This document shows positions 1 to 15,180 of a DNA stretch of 64,000 nt, one piece after another; position 1 is the stretch's first letter, and each line of letters starts with the position of its first letter. A model generated the notes under the pieces. It did not search any database. It had not been told where the DNA came from and saw only the letters and a program-made list of their open reading frames with translations. The translations under genes were made by a program, and so were the position numbers. This DNA is from Onchocerca volvulus (Eukaryota; Nematoda; Chromadorea; Rhabditida; Onchocercidae): NCBI GenBank assembly GCA_000499405.2, contig HG738137.1:22406603-22470602 (forward strand), in the 5' to 3' direction.

Positions 1-1368
1 TTATCAAGTTTATTAAAAAAATCTACAAAGAGACACAAACTTTGTGGCCGAGTTTCTCCAGTGTATGTGATAATATCAATGTGATCAGCGCTTCTTCATC
101 TCTTTATTTTCCAAATTTCCCAAATACAACACATTTTAACATTTTAGTCGTGACATAACTGATCCAATTCTTTTCGAGAATGAAGGTCAAGTGTGTTTCT
201 CCTTTGTCCTTATATCCCAAATGCTAGCAGTACAGATCTCTTTTTTTACATCAGCCAATAACTTTTGAGGTACTTGATTTTTCTTTTTTGAATTAAATAG
301 ATTAACTTCTTTAGACAAACTTTTTCAATTAAATTTGAACAAATTTTTTAAAATACTTCTTTGAAAGACTTTTATTGACACCTCTACGATATAGCGATCT
401 GTTATGCATTATTTATCATCAAAAATTTCATAGTTTTATTCTCTATTGAAGTGAAACTTTCTAAAAAAAGAAAGAACAGAATGCGAAGAAAAATGAGGAA
501 ATACAACAAGAATAGCATGTATCAATCACTACATAGTTATTTACCAATGATTGCATGCTTTTTAGAATTTCTTCAAACAATCCAACATCCTCCCAAATAT
601 CTTTAGGTCGCATTACTTTCAATCATTTTTCGTTATTGTAAACAATGTTCGTGTTTGAGATACATTCACTTTTGATAAAAACCAATTGAACTCAAACATG
701 CATTCAAGCGGATTAAGTTTCCTATGAATAAGTGAAAAAAAAAAGGAAAAAAAACGTAAAGCTCTAATATCTTTCTCTTTCATATCAAATATTCGCAGAT
801 TACAATTAAATTACTAATTTGTGGAGTATCACTGATAAAAGTGTTTATTCAAAGGTTTTATCAATGATACTGTACGCATTAGTGAATTAATGATAACCTG
901 CGAGTAAATATGAAAAGAATATTTTACTGAAGGAGTTATAAGCATTGCAACATATAATATTATTTATCTCATTTAATAATCAGATAAAACATTAAAATCA
1001 ATGCTACAAATTGTTCTAATTAAATCAGATTCTAGAAAATTTGATTAGATCAATGCCTTTTGGAAAATCACAAATTAGCAAGCATGAAGTGTATTAAAAT
1101 TATTATCCAGTAAATAGTAAATTTTACTTTTTATTAATCTGTTCTGCTATAATTATTTGAATTTATAATTAAAATAAATAATTATATGAATGCTTGATGA
1201 AAAGTTGATTCGGTGATGATTTATCGAATGGCTTCTGCTTCAATTAATTGTTCTGTTTCAATTAGTTAATTATGATATATCATGACATATCACATAAACA
1301 AGTCAAGAACGGTGATTGGCGATTCATTTCAAATTTCAGTGCAGTAGAAGAAATTAATAAATTTTCAA
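1..1368. other. AT-rich sequence without a recognised gene
   Basis: No open frame with splice-site support or recognisable protein similarity was found on either strand. The sequence is AT-rich with scattered A and T runs. The part next to position 1368 should include the 3' UTR of the minus-strand membrane-protein gene. Confidence 0.5.
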
Positions 1369-2642
1369 CTATGACTCTGAAAATGATAACAATTGTGGTG
1401 TTAAGATATGATGATTGTTGAGATTAAGTGGTTTTCTTGTCTGAATTATCAGCCATTGATAGCAATCGAATATCACACACAAAAACCAAATATTGAACGC
1501 AATTGATAATAATAAACCGATTAGTGATAAAATTGTAAGCATCTCACTTGCTAAAAATATTTCAACAGATCTTGAAATGATGAAACAAAGAGTAAACGAA
1601 AATATGCGAATAACAATATATTCAGACATTTGGAACTTTCGCATTTGAAACTTATTCTTATAATTATGTCTTATGACGGGTAAACGAGTAGGGGCATTAT
1701 TGATATGCAATGATAGCAAAAATAAACTGAAAAACTGAAAAAGTTTTCAGGTCCAACGTTGCCATAGGCTTTCGGCTAAGTGTAGTATAAACGGCATTAA
1801 TTGGATTTTCGTAATTCAGCGAATTTTTAGTGAAAATATTTAATGCTGCTGCATTCACCTTCATCAAATTTCCGCCTGGATAAAATATCGAAAATGAGAA
1901 CGATTTAAAAAAAAAAAAAAGAAAAACTTACGATTTCGAAGCATATCATCGGATTGTGCCACATTGAAAATATCCGCTACTGAAATAGCTACATTTGCCG
2001 AAAGTTCATCACCGTTTATTAGTTCTACCAATGAGAAAATAAACAAAAGGCCTAGTGACACGCACCAAGCCAGCTAAAATATTAATATTATCAAATCCTT
2101 GGAACACTGAAGTATGCATCATAATTTCATACTTTGACATCTCGCAAGATGACATTTTAATTAATTCTGATTCTTTTTACTTCTGTCTGCTTACTTGACT
2201 AGACTTTACTTTCAGTCTAGCCAGACATTCCAAAATATAAACATCTTCCAGTTTGATTAAAACTTTTAGAATATTTATGCTACTCTTTCCGCTGACTTTT
2301 TTTTTTTGTCATTTTAAAAGCCAGCTAAACTCTTCCATTTGGAATTCTTGAAAAATTACAAAATCGATCATTTTTCAAAGCTAAATCGGAAATGTTTAAA
2401 GTTCGAAAATTTGAAAAAAAATGGCAAATAATGCTCACAGTGAAATAAACACAAGGTTTCAAAAAATTAGGTCGCATATGCAGTACTCCATAAAAAAGCG
2501 ATAAAATAGAAAATATGTCGACAAGAATGAGGCATAATTCGACATAAAAGTGATGTGATGTTCGATTAATACCAAACAAAAATAATATGGCATTAATTAA
2601 TGTTGACATTAATGAGCAACTACCAACCGTAATAGTACCATG
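1369..2642 (-). CDS. four-transmembrane protein, nematode-type (5' end not found)
   Basis: Three minus-strand exons join in frame: 2642-2439 (phase 0 to 0), 2073-1932 (0 to 1) and 1550-1369, ending in TAG. They encode 175 residues. The protein has four hydrophobic segments, at about residues 4-25, 34-54, 61-87 and 119-143, with a hydrophilic loop (about 88-118) between segments 3 and 4 and a short polar C-tail. The first exon opens with HGTITVG at the membrane edge, resembling small nematode tetraspan proteins that place a Cys-rich N-terminus and a His-Val-Lys stretch just before the first helix. That N-terminal exon should lie above 2643 but I could not locate it, so the model is partial. 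Splice sites look good (ACT|gtgagc, ATC|gtaagt, attttag and tttttag acceptors). The role is unknown; a LAPTM-like or other tetraspan membrane role is only a guess from topology. Confidence 0.65.
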
Positions 2643-5600
2643 CTGAAATTTTAGGATAAATTATCAAAGCTAAATGGAAAATTTAACGAAAAATGAGAAA
2701 TGAGTTAAATGTGCATTCTTGGGAATTTCTTTCCAACAAGTAATTCTTAAAGTTTTACAGTCTTTTCTTTTCTGCCTTGCCTCTTTCCTTTGTTTTCTTC
2801 CAAGAAATAAAAAACAGAAAAATGATGTTTTCGCTTAAAATACTTATGATAGTAGTTAACTTCTGAAATATTTAAAAATGAAAGCCAAGTTATGATATTA
2901 GGCGTATGAATGTATTTTCACGATGATGGTGCTGGAAAAATCTTGCCTGGCTGTGTTGCAGCTGCTACATCTACAGGTGCAAAATTATTTTTTTTTAAAA
3001 TATTCATGACGGTGATCATGGATATTTTAAAAATTTAATTATCAAGACAGGTTTGTTATAACACTTATTCCTTTTCACTAACAAACTAATGCATTTAAAA
3101 GTTTTCATTTAGCCAATTATACTGATCAACACTTTTCACTGTCAACAACCTTTATATGAAGTAATCCGCAACAACAGCGATCTGATGTTGTGATCATCAG
3201 TGACACCAACCTTTCTTCATTGAATCAAATCAATTAGTAAACTCCAAAAGATGAACGCTAATTTTCCAGAAGAAATGATATTTTCATCTGCAAGAAATGC
3301 TGGAATTTCTATCCGAAAATAAACAAAAGCAGCATCACTCGTCATTGTTAGATAATAGCTGATTAAAAATGATATGATGTACTGAATTACACAATTATTC
3401 TAGTAGCATTCATAACTAATGATTCGAAAGTATAATTTTACTTTTCATAGGTTGACAAGTTTCTTAAAACTCTTGAAAGATAATGAAAAGGTATCTAAAA
3501 AAAAAAAAAGTAAATTTTGAACGATACAGATAATTTTTAACACATCCAATAATTATTACTATAGCATTTCACTCGATAAACAACTTTAATAAATTCGATA
3601 AATTAACACAGTTCGAAATAAGTAACGAGAAAAATAATTTGAGAACATAATTTTTGAATTAACAGAAAATCCAGTTAATCATTATGGTACAGTTTTTCAG
3701 GTATTTCGATAAGTAACTCGTGATGCAAGCCACCGAATTATGACACTTCCAATAAAGTGCTTTCAAATGTTACAAATAAATATTGAAAAGTTATGAGCAT
3801 AAATTGATTTTTAATGATTCTTGTCAGGAAATCTTAATTTTGCCATTCCATCAATTGCTTCCAATAATAAAGCTTATCATAGCTTTGTTATCATTTATCA
3901 TTTATTGACATCTTTATATCTAATGATGGAGAATAAAGCTGCTTTTGCTCAATTTTCTTTGTGCAAAATGATTTATTGGCATCTTTATTCGAAGACTTTC
4001 ATAATGGATCGCTCTTATACGCAACGGCGATAGTAGTATTTAATTGATCGAGAAGTTTCATTTAAATCATTGGACAGTTTTCCAGTTCGAAAATTGTCTG
4101 AACTTATTAAAATTGTTTTTTGGATAGTAAGTATACCAATAATTGTTGAATTGCTGAATATTGAATAAAAAATTTAATCCTTCCTATCTTCAATACTTAA
4201 AGATTTTGCTATTTTTATATTCTTCTTAGTTGTCTTCACATCCGAAAGTATCATCAGTGCAGAGAACTATGTAACTGAAAAGTTGTTTCAAAGAGGATGG
4301 AAATTTGATTAGCGTATTTAGAACTTCCGCTTCTTGATTGAGGAAAAAGTAAATAAAAGGAAAAAAGAAAGTCCTATTAAAAACGAATAAAACTATTGAA
4401 AGTAATAATGAAGTAGATGGGAAAAATAAAGGGAAAGTTAAATTTTGAAATTAAGAAAATTTCCATTTTCAATCAATTCCTGCACATATCACGGAACAAC
4501 AATGCCAGAACTTTCCGTTATCTTAGTCAAGACAAGAAAATTTTAGTTCTTAACTATTGTCTAAGGATAATAGTTGAAGAATAATTTTTGAAATCTTTCG
4601 CGTGAAAATTTGATTTTTAGAAGACTAGAAGATCATAATTAAATTTTCATTTAAAAATATTTAATTTCTCAGAGATGTTGAAAATCGGAAATTCAAGAAA
4701 AATTTGAAAGCTGATATCAGCAAACAATTCGATATCTTAAATCTCCAATGAAATCTAAATTTGAAAAATTATATTTCAGTCATAAAGTAACCAAAGAAAA
4801 GTGACTTAAGGAAGTGGTTAAAAGATATTTTTTCATCTAATGATATCTTAACATCATAAGTGCAGGTGTTTCTCATTTATCCGCAGAACACATCTCTTAT
4901 TTAAGTTTTTTCTCTCAACCAGATGGTAAAACAGATACTTCCGAGACTGAATAAAGCATAAGCAATGAAAATTGTTGATGGAAATTAATTTTTTTTTAAA
5001 TTTGATATTTCTTCTTTTGAAGAGAATTATCTTTTGCACCTGCTTTTAGATTAACATTTTGGCTTTCGAGCGATAAATAATCGATGTCCATATCTTCAAA
5101 CATTCAAAAACAAACTTCCATAATTAAAGATTTAAAAATTTTTTCCCTATATTAAAAAGTTCGAAATATTTGTAGATGTTGGCTTAAGATTTCCGACCAA
5201 TGAGATCAAATTTTCTGATCAATGAGATCAAAAACTTCAAGCTAGCTTCTCTGAAATAATCTGAATTTTTTAAATTCATAATTTTCAACTGTCATAAGGA
5301 TTTAATGAAGAAAGAAAATCATGTTGCAATGTTTATTTTAATTTAGTAGCGCAATATGGAATGAAATGAGATGCGATATAAATCAGAAAGAATCACATTT
5401 TAAATTGTTTTGAATGAAATTTCTTTCTTATCAAGTGATTTCTAATGAAAACAAATGAAAGAGTTGTTCTGGCTGGAATTTCACCAACTGAACCAACTAA
5501 CTGTAATGAATCAAAATTATTCACATTTTTAAATTTAAGATATACGAAAACTATTAACTGACTCTGATCAATAAAATCAAAAATTTCAAACATCTGGAAA

Positions 5601-8600
5601 TGATTTAAAATTTTTAAATTCATAATTTTCAATTTTATTACGTGGATTCAAGCAACGTTTATTAATTTATTCATTTTTTTTAAATAGTATTTAACACAAT
5701 AATTGAATACGGGAATCATTAGAGAAGATTTGAAAGAGCGATGCAAACATCTATTATATCGTAATATTGTGCCAATTATCCATCAAACGAAATCTTTTTG
5801 AAAAACACCTGCGGATTTAATCAAGTTATTCTGCTTAATTAACCACGCTACTTTGCTTAATTAGCTTTCCGAAGATAAAGCTCATATGTATCTTCAAGGG
5901 TTATTTACTGCTCTTCATCATTGATTTTTCGTCATTACTAATTTGCAGTAAGAATGTCTAATTTCACTACAATCATACATTTATTTTAATCATTCATTCT
6001 AATGGCAATTCGAATTGCTATAAATATAACTGATCATTTCTATTATCATCATTCAGTTGCTGTAACAAATGGGTACTGACAAAACCGAAAGGTATGTTTC
6101 AAAAAATTTAAGCAATGTAGGAAATACTGATGCATGTTTATGTCTAAAATTGGTTAATAAACCTGCAAAACTTGAAATTAGACAGATCATTTAATGACTA
6201 GGTTTAAATCAGGAATTTCAATCAGTTACCACTGATAATTCATTGCGCAATCTACCCAAATTTCTTCTAACTCTGATAATTCTGTACTGATCGGTAGCTT
6301 CTGCAACATTCAGTGATTCTTTATTTTTCATCATTTCAATCTTATATCTTGCCTACGATCAGTTTTTTATTTGTGTCCTAATATGCTGATTTAATTTAAT
6401 CCTTATCTAAAGTTCATTCTTAAAATTCTTTATATATCGTAACTCCCAGGACTTTGATTTTTTATATCTCTGATGGCATATTTTTGATAATAACTGATAT
6501 CACATTATCCTCCAATTTTTAATCGATGGAAAATGATTTCTAATGTTGATTGTGTAGAATTTTCTTGAAATTCTTTTACAATTTACTATGGCTGTGGAAT
6601 ATAGTAGTAGAAAGACAAACGAAAGTTCGGAAAAACATAAGATCTAAAAAAATAGACTTCTCAAGGCTTCAAGCATTACATAACTTCTATTAATAGAAAC
6701 ACTTGCTACTGAATGGTTTCTAAATCCAAGCATTTCTCGCCAAACCGAATTATAATTTTATTTGACGAAGCAAAAGAAAAACTCAAAATAACAATTTAAA
6801 AACTGGAAAAATATGATCGAACACACTCCGCTATCTTTTATTTGAAATATGTATAACTGAGGATTGTTGTGCATTCATTGTTTCGATCACAAATATGTAA
6901 TGTGATCTTCATGCCAAATGGATATGTGCAATTGATACCTCGCAATCAAGGTGTCGAACTTATCATCGATCATTTCTTATATTAAATCATATCAATTGAT
7001 GGAATTCACAGCATCAATTGAAAACAATGATCCATGTAAATTCAACTGCAATTGGTGAAAAGGTTGAAAAATGAAGTAAAAAGATCATTCAGAGATGATA
7101 AGATAGAAAGGAACCGAAAGATGACGACACTGGAAGGAAGGAACAGTTGTACAACAATCATTATCTGAATACCACAGTCTCGAATATGAATGATGGATGC
7201 CACATTTCACAAAACCAAATCTTTGATTTAATCATTTCGCTAATAATATTTCTATTTCTGCAAGAATTTCAAGCCAATTCAAAATCATCGAGCAGCTTAT
7301 GATCAGTGCTTGTTGCCGTTTTTTTCTTCAAATTTTTCTGGAAATCTGCTTTTCATTCCCGAGCTGATCATCTCCAGACTCTTTCACATTGTGTTACTTC
7401 AGAATCAATCATCTACTCCGCACTGAATCATTTTAATGTAATATGCCAGGCATTGCTTTGCAGACGTTACATAATCCACCGATTGATAAATATGATATGA
7501 CAGATAAAATAGTAGCGGAAAACGATGATCTTGAGAAAGTGAAAGTTTCCGCTACTTAAACCGTCTCGGTGGATGAATTAAATTCATTTCAAACGAAGGA
7601 TTTACGAAATTTAATCAATTGGAGAGAAGCGAAAGCAACGAAATACGAAGAAAACAATCTGCAAAAAATTGCAATTAATAAGCAATGATTAATGAAATAA
7701 ATTACAAGTATATAATATTAGCAAGTATATAAGTTTCTCTTCCTTTTTTCCTCCAAAAATCGATTTCATTAACTACTAAGAATCAAAAAGATATTCTTCA
7801 ATTTTCGGCAATACATTAGAATTTCTGGCAAACTATGGAGAGTCTTCCAATATAAATATTATCAGTGTCATTGTCTATTATAAATGCACTATTATCATTC
7901 TTATCACTGTTCTGCTGCTTCATATGATGAGAATTCCTTTTATAACCAAAAGTTTGCTGTTGTCACCAACAATCATTTACTAACGAATAGACACTTCCTG
8001 TATGTATACATACATGGGTGTGTGTGGTGTTATTTCCAGTCCCATTTTCCGCACTTTGTTAAATGTTATTGTCGCACATTCCAAACATTTCTCGTCATTT
8101 CCATAACTAATCATTCACATAGATTGACATATATATATCTGCGGTGTACACACACCTGTACAGAATGGTAGACTGTCACATTATCACATGTACATAGTGA
8201 TTAGACTATCATATACAGGTCATAGAGCTTTTTTAAAGTTTTACCCTTTGCCAATTTAAATTTACCCTTTGCCCTCTTATACTACTTTTGGAATTCTTTT
8301 TTCTCAATCCTTTTTCAAATTATTTAATTCCGTTTCTTGCTGTGTATTTTTTTTTCTTCTTTTTTTTTTTTTTTTTAAAGTGCAGCGAAATGTGTGGCAT
8401 TTAGAGATCAGAGTATGTTGAAGTGATGGAATGATTCCAATTATTTCAATATTCAATTTTTAATTCTTATTCTGTTTTCATAAATTATAGTCGATGGATT
8501 ACAATCCAATTGAAGTTATCAAGTAGTAATATTATTGTAGTGCTAAAAGAATTAATCCCTCTAGGGTTTTCAAATTATAAATTTTGTTATTTACATCATT

Positions 8601-11600
8601 GGTACTTGTAGTTTTATCGTGAAAATTACTTATATTTTACATTCCTATCTTATTTGTGGCTAAATTCAATTGATGTCATGTCATGGATGCAAAATTTGCA
8701 AATTTTAAAAAGATGCTTTACGAGAGAAGATAAGCCAATCGAATATATTTAGAAGTCTATGAATTTTCACATTCATTTCAACCTAAATCTACAAAATTCT
8801 TCTGTTTTTGGCTGTTTGTTTATCAATTTTGAAAATAAACTCCATCTTTGGAATATTTTAAGCGACATTTTGGCTAAAATCATCGAACAATCATCAATGA
8901 TACTTGCAGCGTAATTTCTCGCTGCATTTTCTCAACCGATAAGAGCAAGTTTTTCGTGAAGAAGAGAAGTCTTTCGTATTTGCTCATACAACTTTGCCGA
9001 CCATTAGTGATTGATATTCTTCTAAAACTTTTGTTCGGAGAAAGAATGAGCGTGCAGCAAGTTACAACGTATCGTGCAGTGCAGTTCAGTACAGTGCAAC
9101 GATATTTTCAGCACAAATTATCGTATAGCAGGAGCCGAAGGACCGACCGATCGACCGGAAGTACTCTCTCTTCATAAAAGCATCTGTCCACGATGCTTCC
9201 CACTTCCTTCTTTCCTGTCTGGTTGGTGCTGCTGTTTGCTACCTGCAGCAACAAATTAACCAGCCGACTGTTCTTGCATTTTCCCGTTTTGCATGCAGTC
9301 ATAGTTGCAGGATAGTATGACAGATAGTCCGGATAGTAAATATCCATTTGCAGCACTGCACTTCACCACAAACTACTTCTGATTCCTCCCAATTATCTTA
9401 ACAGCAATAGCAATCATAAGCACTTTATCGACATCACCGCACCTGTTTTTGCGGTTGACAAAATCCCGCAATTTCGGAAAACTTCTCCTTTACCGGTCCC
9501 AATTCCCTGCATCCTGGATTTCTGGATTTCCCATTACCTTATTGGATTATTTCTTTGTAAGTTTGCATCCCATTGATAGAAGCTTTGCAATTTCTCAGAT
9601 GTGTTTGTCAGCAGCATATTCTATTATCTATATTTGGGCATCTTCATGTCATTATTACATGATAAGACGTGATCAGATGCTGATTAGTGGACATTTCAGT
9701 GCCATCTAGAATATTTTTTCCCTTCTCAATTCACTTGTAATGTCTATCCGTACTAATCTTCGAGATGCACCGAATGATTCGATAATGCCGTCCACAATTT
9801 TAAAGAACAAGTATGCCAATGAAGTCACATTCAAATAACGTCATGAACTTCGCAACGTTTTCAGATTCCAAATAATTCCGACGAATTCTGTCGCAGTCGC
9901 AATTCATTTTTTCTATTAACGACAACTTCTTCAACAAACATTCCTATAATGATGATAATACTTTGACTGATTTGCAAATAATGTATGAGAATCGCACCAA
10001 CGATATCATCGCCATTAAACTATAGCATTCTATGAGAAGTTATGAAAGATTTTATTTCAAATGAAGTTAATTAATATTTTCCAACCTAAATTTTTGTAAA
10101 ATTTCGTTTTCTTTTTGTTTTTTGTTTTTCTTTTTTATTTAAACAACTCAGAAAGAGAATATTAACAAACTGGGAGAGCAAGAAAGTTGCTAATAAAAAA
10201 GTCGCTAATAACTGTTATTGATTTTTTTTTTATCTTGGGCTCATTGCTATGAATTATTCGTTTTAATTCGTTTTTCTCTTGGTGATGCATAATTTTTAGT
10301 TTTATTACAAAACCTTCATCAGATTCAATAACTTATTCGAGAGTGGGTTTTAAAGAAACAATTAGTATTCAACGACCAAAATATTCTAGCCCTAGAAATT
10401 ACAATAACTCATTTCAGGCTCATTTAAACTTTTATCAATAATGTTGAAAAAGTTAGAGTAGAATATTAAGAGTTAGAAATGAGCGTAGCAGGTTGCTGAT
10501 AAAAGGTAGGAGCTTAAAGATTAATTAATTATCCTTGAAAGAAAAGCAATTAAAAAGGTACCAGGAAAGTGTATGGCACAGAAGAAAGGAAAAATGTAGT
10601 AATGCTAGTGATAAATTGTTAAATGCTTCAGAAGGTGATGATGATGATGCATCCCAGCTGCAACCGCACGGTCGTCCTTTGCTCCTTCCTAGCTATTCCT
10701 CCTACTGTTATCATTCTTCATCATTGTGGTCCTTTCTTAACAGATCTTCGCATCACCCACTTTCACAAGAATCTTCCTTCATATCACGTATCACGTAATC
10801 GCATAGCTCTTCTCAAGCAATCTTCTGAAAGCTTTAATTAATTGATAATATTCGTCTCTCTCTCGCTCTCACCAACAATCAACGGTAGCGACAAAGAAGT
10901 GAGAAGTCAAGTCTGTAAACAACATTATTTATTTATCATATTGGCAATTCCAATGAAGTTTAATAGTTGCATTTCTATTTTGCAAATTATTTCAAATTCT
11001 TGCCATTTATATTTACTATCTATCTGTTTAATGTACCTTCTATTATGCTATTTTATTTAAGTATTTGAATTCCATTCTTTTTTTTTCGGTCATCTTAATG
11101 ACGAATTAGTATCGTGATGATGTTTGTTGTCTCGTCCTTTTTTTAAAATTCATTTTCAATTAACTTAAAATGTATTAGTCACCCGAATCGATAATGGATA
11201 TTTAGTGCTACATTTTGTATCATTTGTCGAAAGATCGTTACAGAACATGCCATCCTACGATTGCATTGCGACAGCAGAAAAAGCATTCAGTAATTGTTTC
11301 GAGATATATTCTACATTTCATATTTTTTTTAAAGCAATTATTGATCCAATCTTTTTACAACTGTTATACACTTTCATTGCCATCCATTTCTGATGACCGA
11401 AGTACATTATCTTTTTTCTGTTTACAAACATTGCAAAATTTTCTCAAATACGTTTTTTTTTTTGCAAATTACTAATTGGTTATTGAAACTTCTCTGCATT
11501 TACACATTCTAAGATTTATTGTCGTTATCAGTAGTAATTGCTAGCTATCAATACTATAATCAGCATCACTATAATCTGAATTACCAATTAATGCCATTAT

Positions 11601-13666
11601 CATTATCATGACAAATATTTTCATTCACGCTGATGACCCACATGATAATGATTACCATCATTTTGATCACTATCATCATCACCTTTCTTATCTTCAGCGA
11701 CAGCAAGATGATTCCCCCACTTCAACCATTGGTCTTTTCATATATTTTCGGAAAATTTTGCCAAATGTTCGTTTTTCCCCAGACAACTGCTTATTAAATG
11801 ACGAAGAATATTTAGTATTCAGACAAATATTTCAACTTTCTAAACAAATATATCATTACATTGATGCTTGGTTTATTAGGTTTCTTTGAAGGATTCTGAA
11901 GATGGCAATATTGATTCATTTTCGGCGAAATAATCATTCACAATTATATTTAGATATTTATATATAAATGTACATCGGTAGAAATATATGGCTTCCTATG
12001 TGAATAGGTATTTGGCAGTATTATCTGGAATATCCTTTCAAAAGTCAAAAAAACATTCTTGTTGTTAATTTCTTGCACAAATTAATTTTGGGTAATTTCA
12101 TAATCTTATCATAAGATTTAAGACATATAGTGCAAATTATTTACTGTAAATCGGTAGTTTATGTTGTAATATCAAATTTATAACTGCATGAATACAGTAT
12201 TAACTGCTGGTCGAGAAATATCAAGAATTCGGGACCCACCCATATAAACAGGTTTTCCCGAAAAGCAGAGATCATCTCTTTCCTGTTCCATTAAAATATT
12301 TTCGAAACAATCTTATTGTAATTGGAATGTTGTATTTGTGATGAACAACGATTATATACACCGAATCAGGCCTTTCTTCTACAGTAGAAGAATTTCAGCG
12401 TCGATTCAGAAGAAACTACGAAAGGAATGAAGTGAATGAATGAATGAACGAGAGAAACAGCGTTATACGATTGGTAATAACCTTTTCAAAAATGATTAAA
12501 ATTGTAGTCGAATCGATATCTTTTCACCATAATAATAAATCAAGGCTCCTATGGCAACGAATGAGATGCCATCGTCAAGCAACCGACCGACCGACCGACC
12601 AAGGTGAACTAGTCTATTGAAAACAACTCAAAGCCAATGGAACTCACCGACCAACTTTATTGACAACATCATCATCATCATCAAACCAATAATATCACCG
12701 TCATCACGATAATATCACTGTACCAGCGTAATTTCCGGTTTCTTCTCACCGAAGAAATAAAAAAGCATTTTCGTTGAAAGTACTTTTTACAACATTGAAC
12801 AGCTATATTAACTGATTCTTATTTGCTGAATTATTGACTAAAATGTCTAATTTATTTATTAATTAACCAAACTGACTGATTAGTTTGCTGAATTTGACTA
12901 TTCACCGAAGTCTATTGTTTGACTATGTTAAGAATGACAACTGTTGGATTAGTTTCCCTTCATTAACAAATGCTAAGAAATGCGAAAAGAAAGTAGTTAC
13001 TGTTGTTCCTCATCTATTTAGTGAGTATCATCTGTTATTTCAGTTTTTCTTTTTTTTTTTTTTTTTTTTTTGGAGGAAAAATCTTCCTGCTTTACAATAA
13101 GCTTAGGCTGATAATTTTCTGCAATTTGCACTTAACACTTGTGTCCTTTTCCGGAATATTTATATTTTTAAGAATTCTGTTATGGAATAAACTTAGCTAA
13201 TTAGAATGGACGAATTTCTGGAAAGCAATCAATCGATTCCGGAAAATTTAAGATCTTATTTACCTATTTTTTAATAGCCATAATGCAATGAATTCATAGA
13301 ATTTATAAGTCTCGCTATCGCCGGAAGAAGAAAGAGAATAATTTGAGAAGCAAACTTCTTAAGCTCTTCTATTAATGTTCTAATAACTCATTTATCTATG
13401 CTAAACAATTTATTTGCATATATTACTCGTAATTCAGAATCATTGTTATGTTCTGTCAATCTAACTACCAATTAAATAGCAATTAAAGAATTTCACGCAC
13501 TTTGAAACTTTTCAATTTCTCATATCACAATAATAATACCTATTACCTATTTTTCAATAGTGCTATGCTGTCTTTTCAGAACAGCAAAAGAAATTTCAAA
13601 ATAAAGTTTTTAAAAAACTTGTTTTTGAAAGTTTCTCTTCCTTTTTTTGATTTTTTTTCTTTTTTT

Positions 13667-13704
<38 letters not shown>

Positions 13705-15163
13705 AATATAGAACTTCAACAAAGATCTCTCCGTCACGGGAGAGCGGAATTCATAAAGAAAAAAAAAAATGTAAACATAAGTAAAACAGCTTGACACGGA
13801 AATTCTTTGATTTCCTTTTTTGATGAGCTAAACTTGCTTTTCCAACTCTTCGAAATTAGAGTTTGCTTCATTGAAATCATATTCTAAAATTAAATTTATT
13901 ATTTCATATGCAAGTTTTTTGGATCATCGTGCCACTATGAGCACAGATCAAAAGAACATTTCTATTCTCACATCGTCACAACGTTTCATTAAAGTTCCGG
14001 TCGAGAAAGTTAATGAGATCTTTCTTTTTAATCTTAAAGAAATTAAAATTGATTTTTTTGTTCTCACTTCCTATCTTCAAACGATTCTTTCAAATTTCTT
14101 TATCATCATTTCCAGTTTTTTATACAACACTTTTTTGTATATCTTTTTGCAGGTTTCATACTGCATGGAATTTTATTATTTCCAGATTCCCAAACTTGAA
14201 AAAAGCTTAAATTCGATTTTAGAAAATCAGAATCCTCTGCAATAACGTGGATTTTTTTTTTCCAAAAAGTTAATGCACTGATATTTCAGGTTGAATGTTG
14301 CAAGCGAAAATATTTAATGCAGATTAATCACAGTCCGCAAATTAGTCGTCGAGAAATATATTTCGTGGATAGGATTAATTCATTCTTTCTTTTTTATGAT
14401 TTTCATAATATTTATGCAAAAATTTGTAGAAGCTTATTTCATGGCTTTATTTCACTTATTTTTTCGCTTTTGGCGTGTTAGATTACATTGATGTCTGTTC
14501 ATTTTCCTTGATTGAAACTTATTTAATTTCGTTTACTTGTGAATCAATGCTGCATCCTATTGTGCTTGCAAATTATAACTGCTAATATAAAATTTAAATC
14601 TTAACTATTGTTTTATTAATCTAATTGTTATGCAGTTTTTGAATAATGGAAAAATTGATGTTTTATAATTCATAAATATATTTCTTATATCAGTAATTGA
14701 TTTTATTTCGATATTGATTGTGTGATAAGTCAAACTTTCGATTTCATTAAAGATCCAATTATACAAGAATAATAAAGTTTAGAATACTAATTTCCATTTT
14801 TTATTTTCTTATGGTACGATATATTTTCTGATATAATGGAAAGTTTTTTTTTTTAGTTAGAACATTCATTTTTTTTTTTTTTATTTTTATTGACAAATGA
14901 TAATTCTAATTATTTTGTTCTGCTGCGCTCTTGGTTTTACCGAAAGATTTTAATGCCTTTAATAAATACGGATTTAAAATTACAAAGGCACTTATGATTA
15001 ATTAATAAATCATTTTTTATTTATTTAAGCAACAATTCTATCTGCAGAAATTAATGCTGCGAAAACTCGCTTTAGTAAGGAATTCCAGAATTCGAATCCT
15101 CGCATATTTTTCGATTTCAATTTTTCGTCATTATTATTTGCTTATTTATTTATGAACTTATAG
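2643..15163. other. 12.5-kb interval with no supported gene
   Basis: Many open stretches of 60-120 codons occur here, but none has convincing splice borders plus protein-like composition. The N-terminal exon of the minus-strand membrane protein may lie at the left end. Simple repeats include CCGA units at 12581-12600, ATC units near 12666-12684 and long T runs near 8350, 13050 and 13670-13698. A GC-richer patch at about 9000-9700 could be a promoter or an unrecognised exon. At 13937 a short frame (MSTDQKNISILTSSQ) ends at a possible gtttca donor whose phase fits the RasGAP exon at 15164; this is a speculative upstream exon. Confidence 0.4.
5215..5632. repeat. diverged direct repeat pair
   Basis: The segment at about 5215-5290 is repeated at about 5563-5632 in the same orientation. 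Both begin CTGATCAAT, continue with a (G/A)ATCAAAAA motif, and end with the shared run AAATTCATAATTTTCAA. Just before the first copy (5197-5212) there is another partial unit, CCAATGAGATCAAA. No coding role is apparent. It looks like an old local duplication. Confidence 0.5.
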
Positions 15164-15180
15164 GTGATACTTGTTATGTG

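Noticed and set aside
13871..14245. 124-codon plus-strand frame before the RasGAP gene
   Set aside because: Only the short MSTDQKN part looks protein-like; the rest is Phe/Ile/Leu-rich translation of AT-rich DNA. The splice link to 15164 is possible by phase but has no other support.
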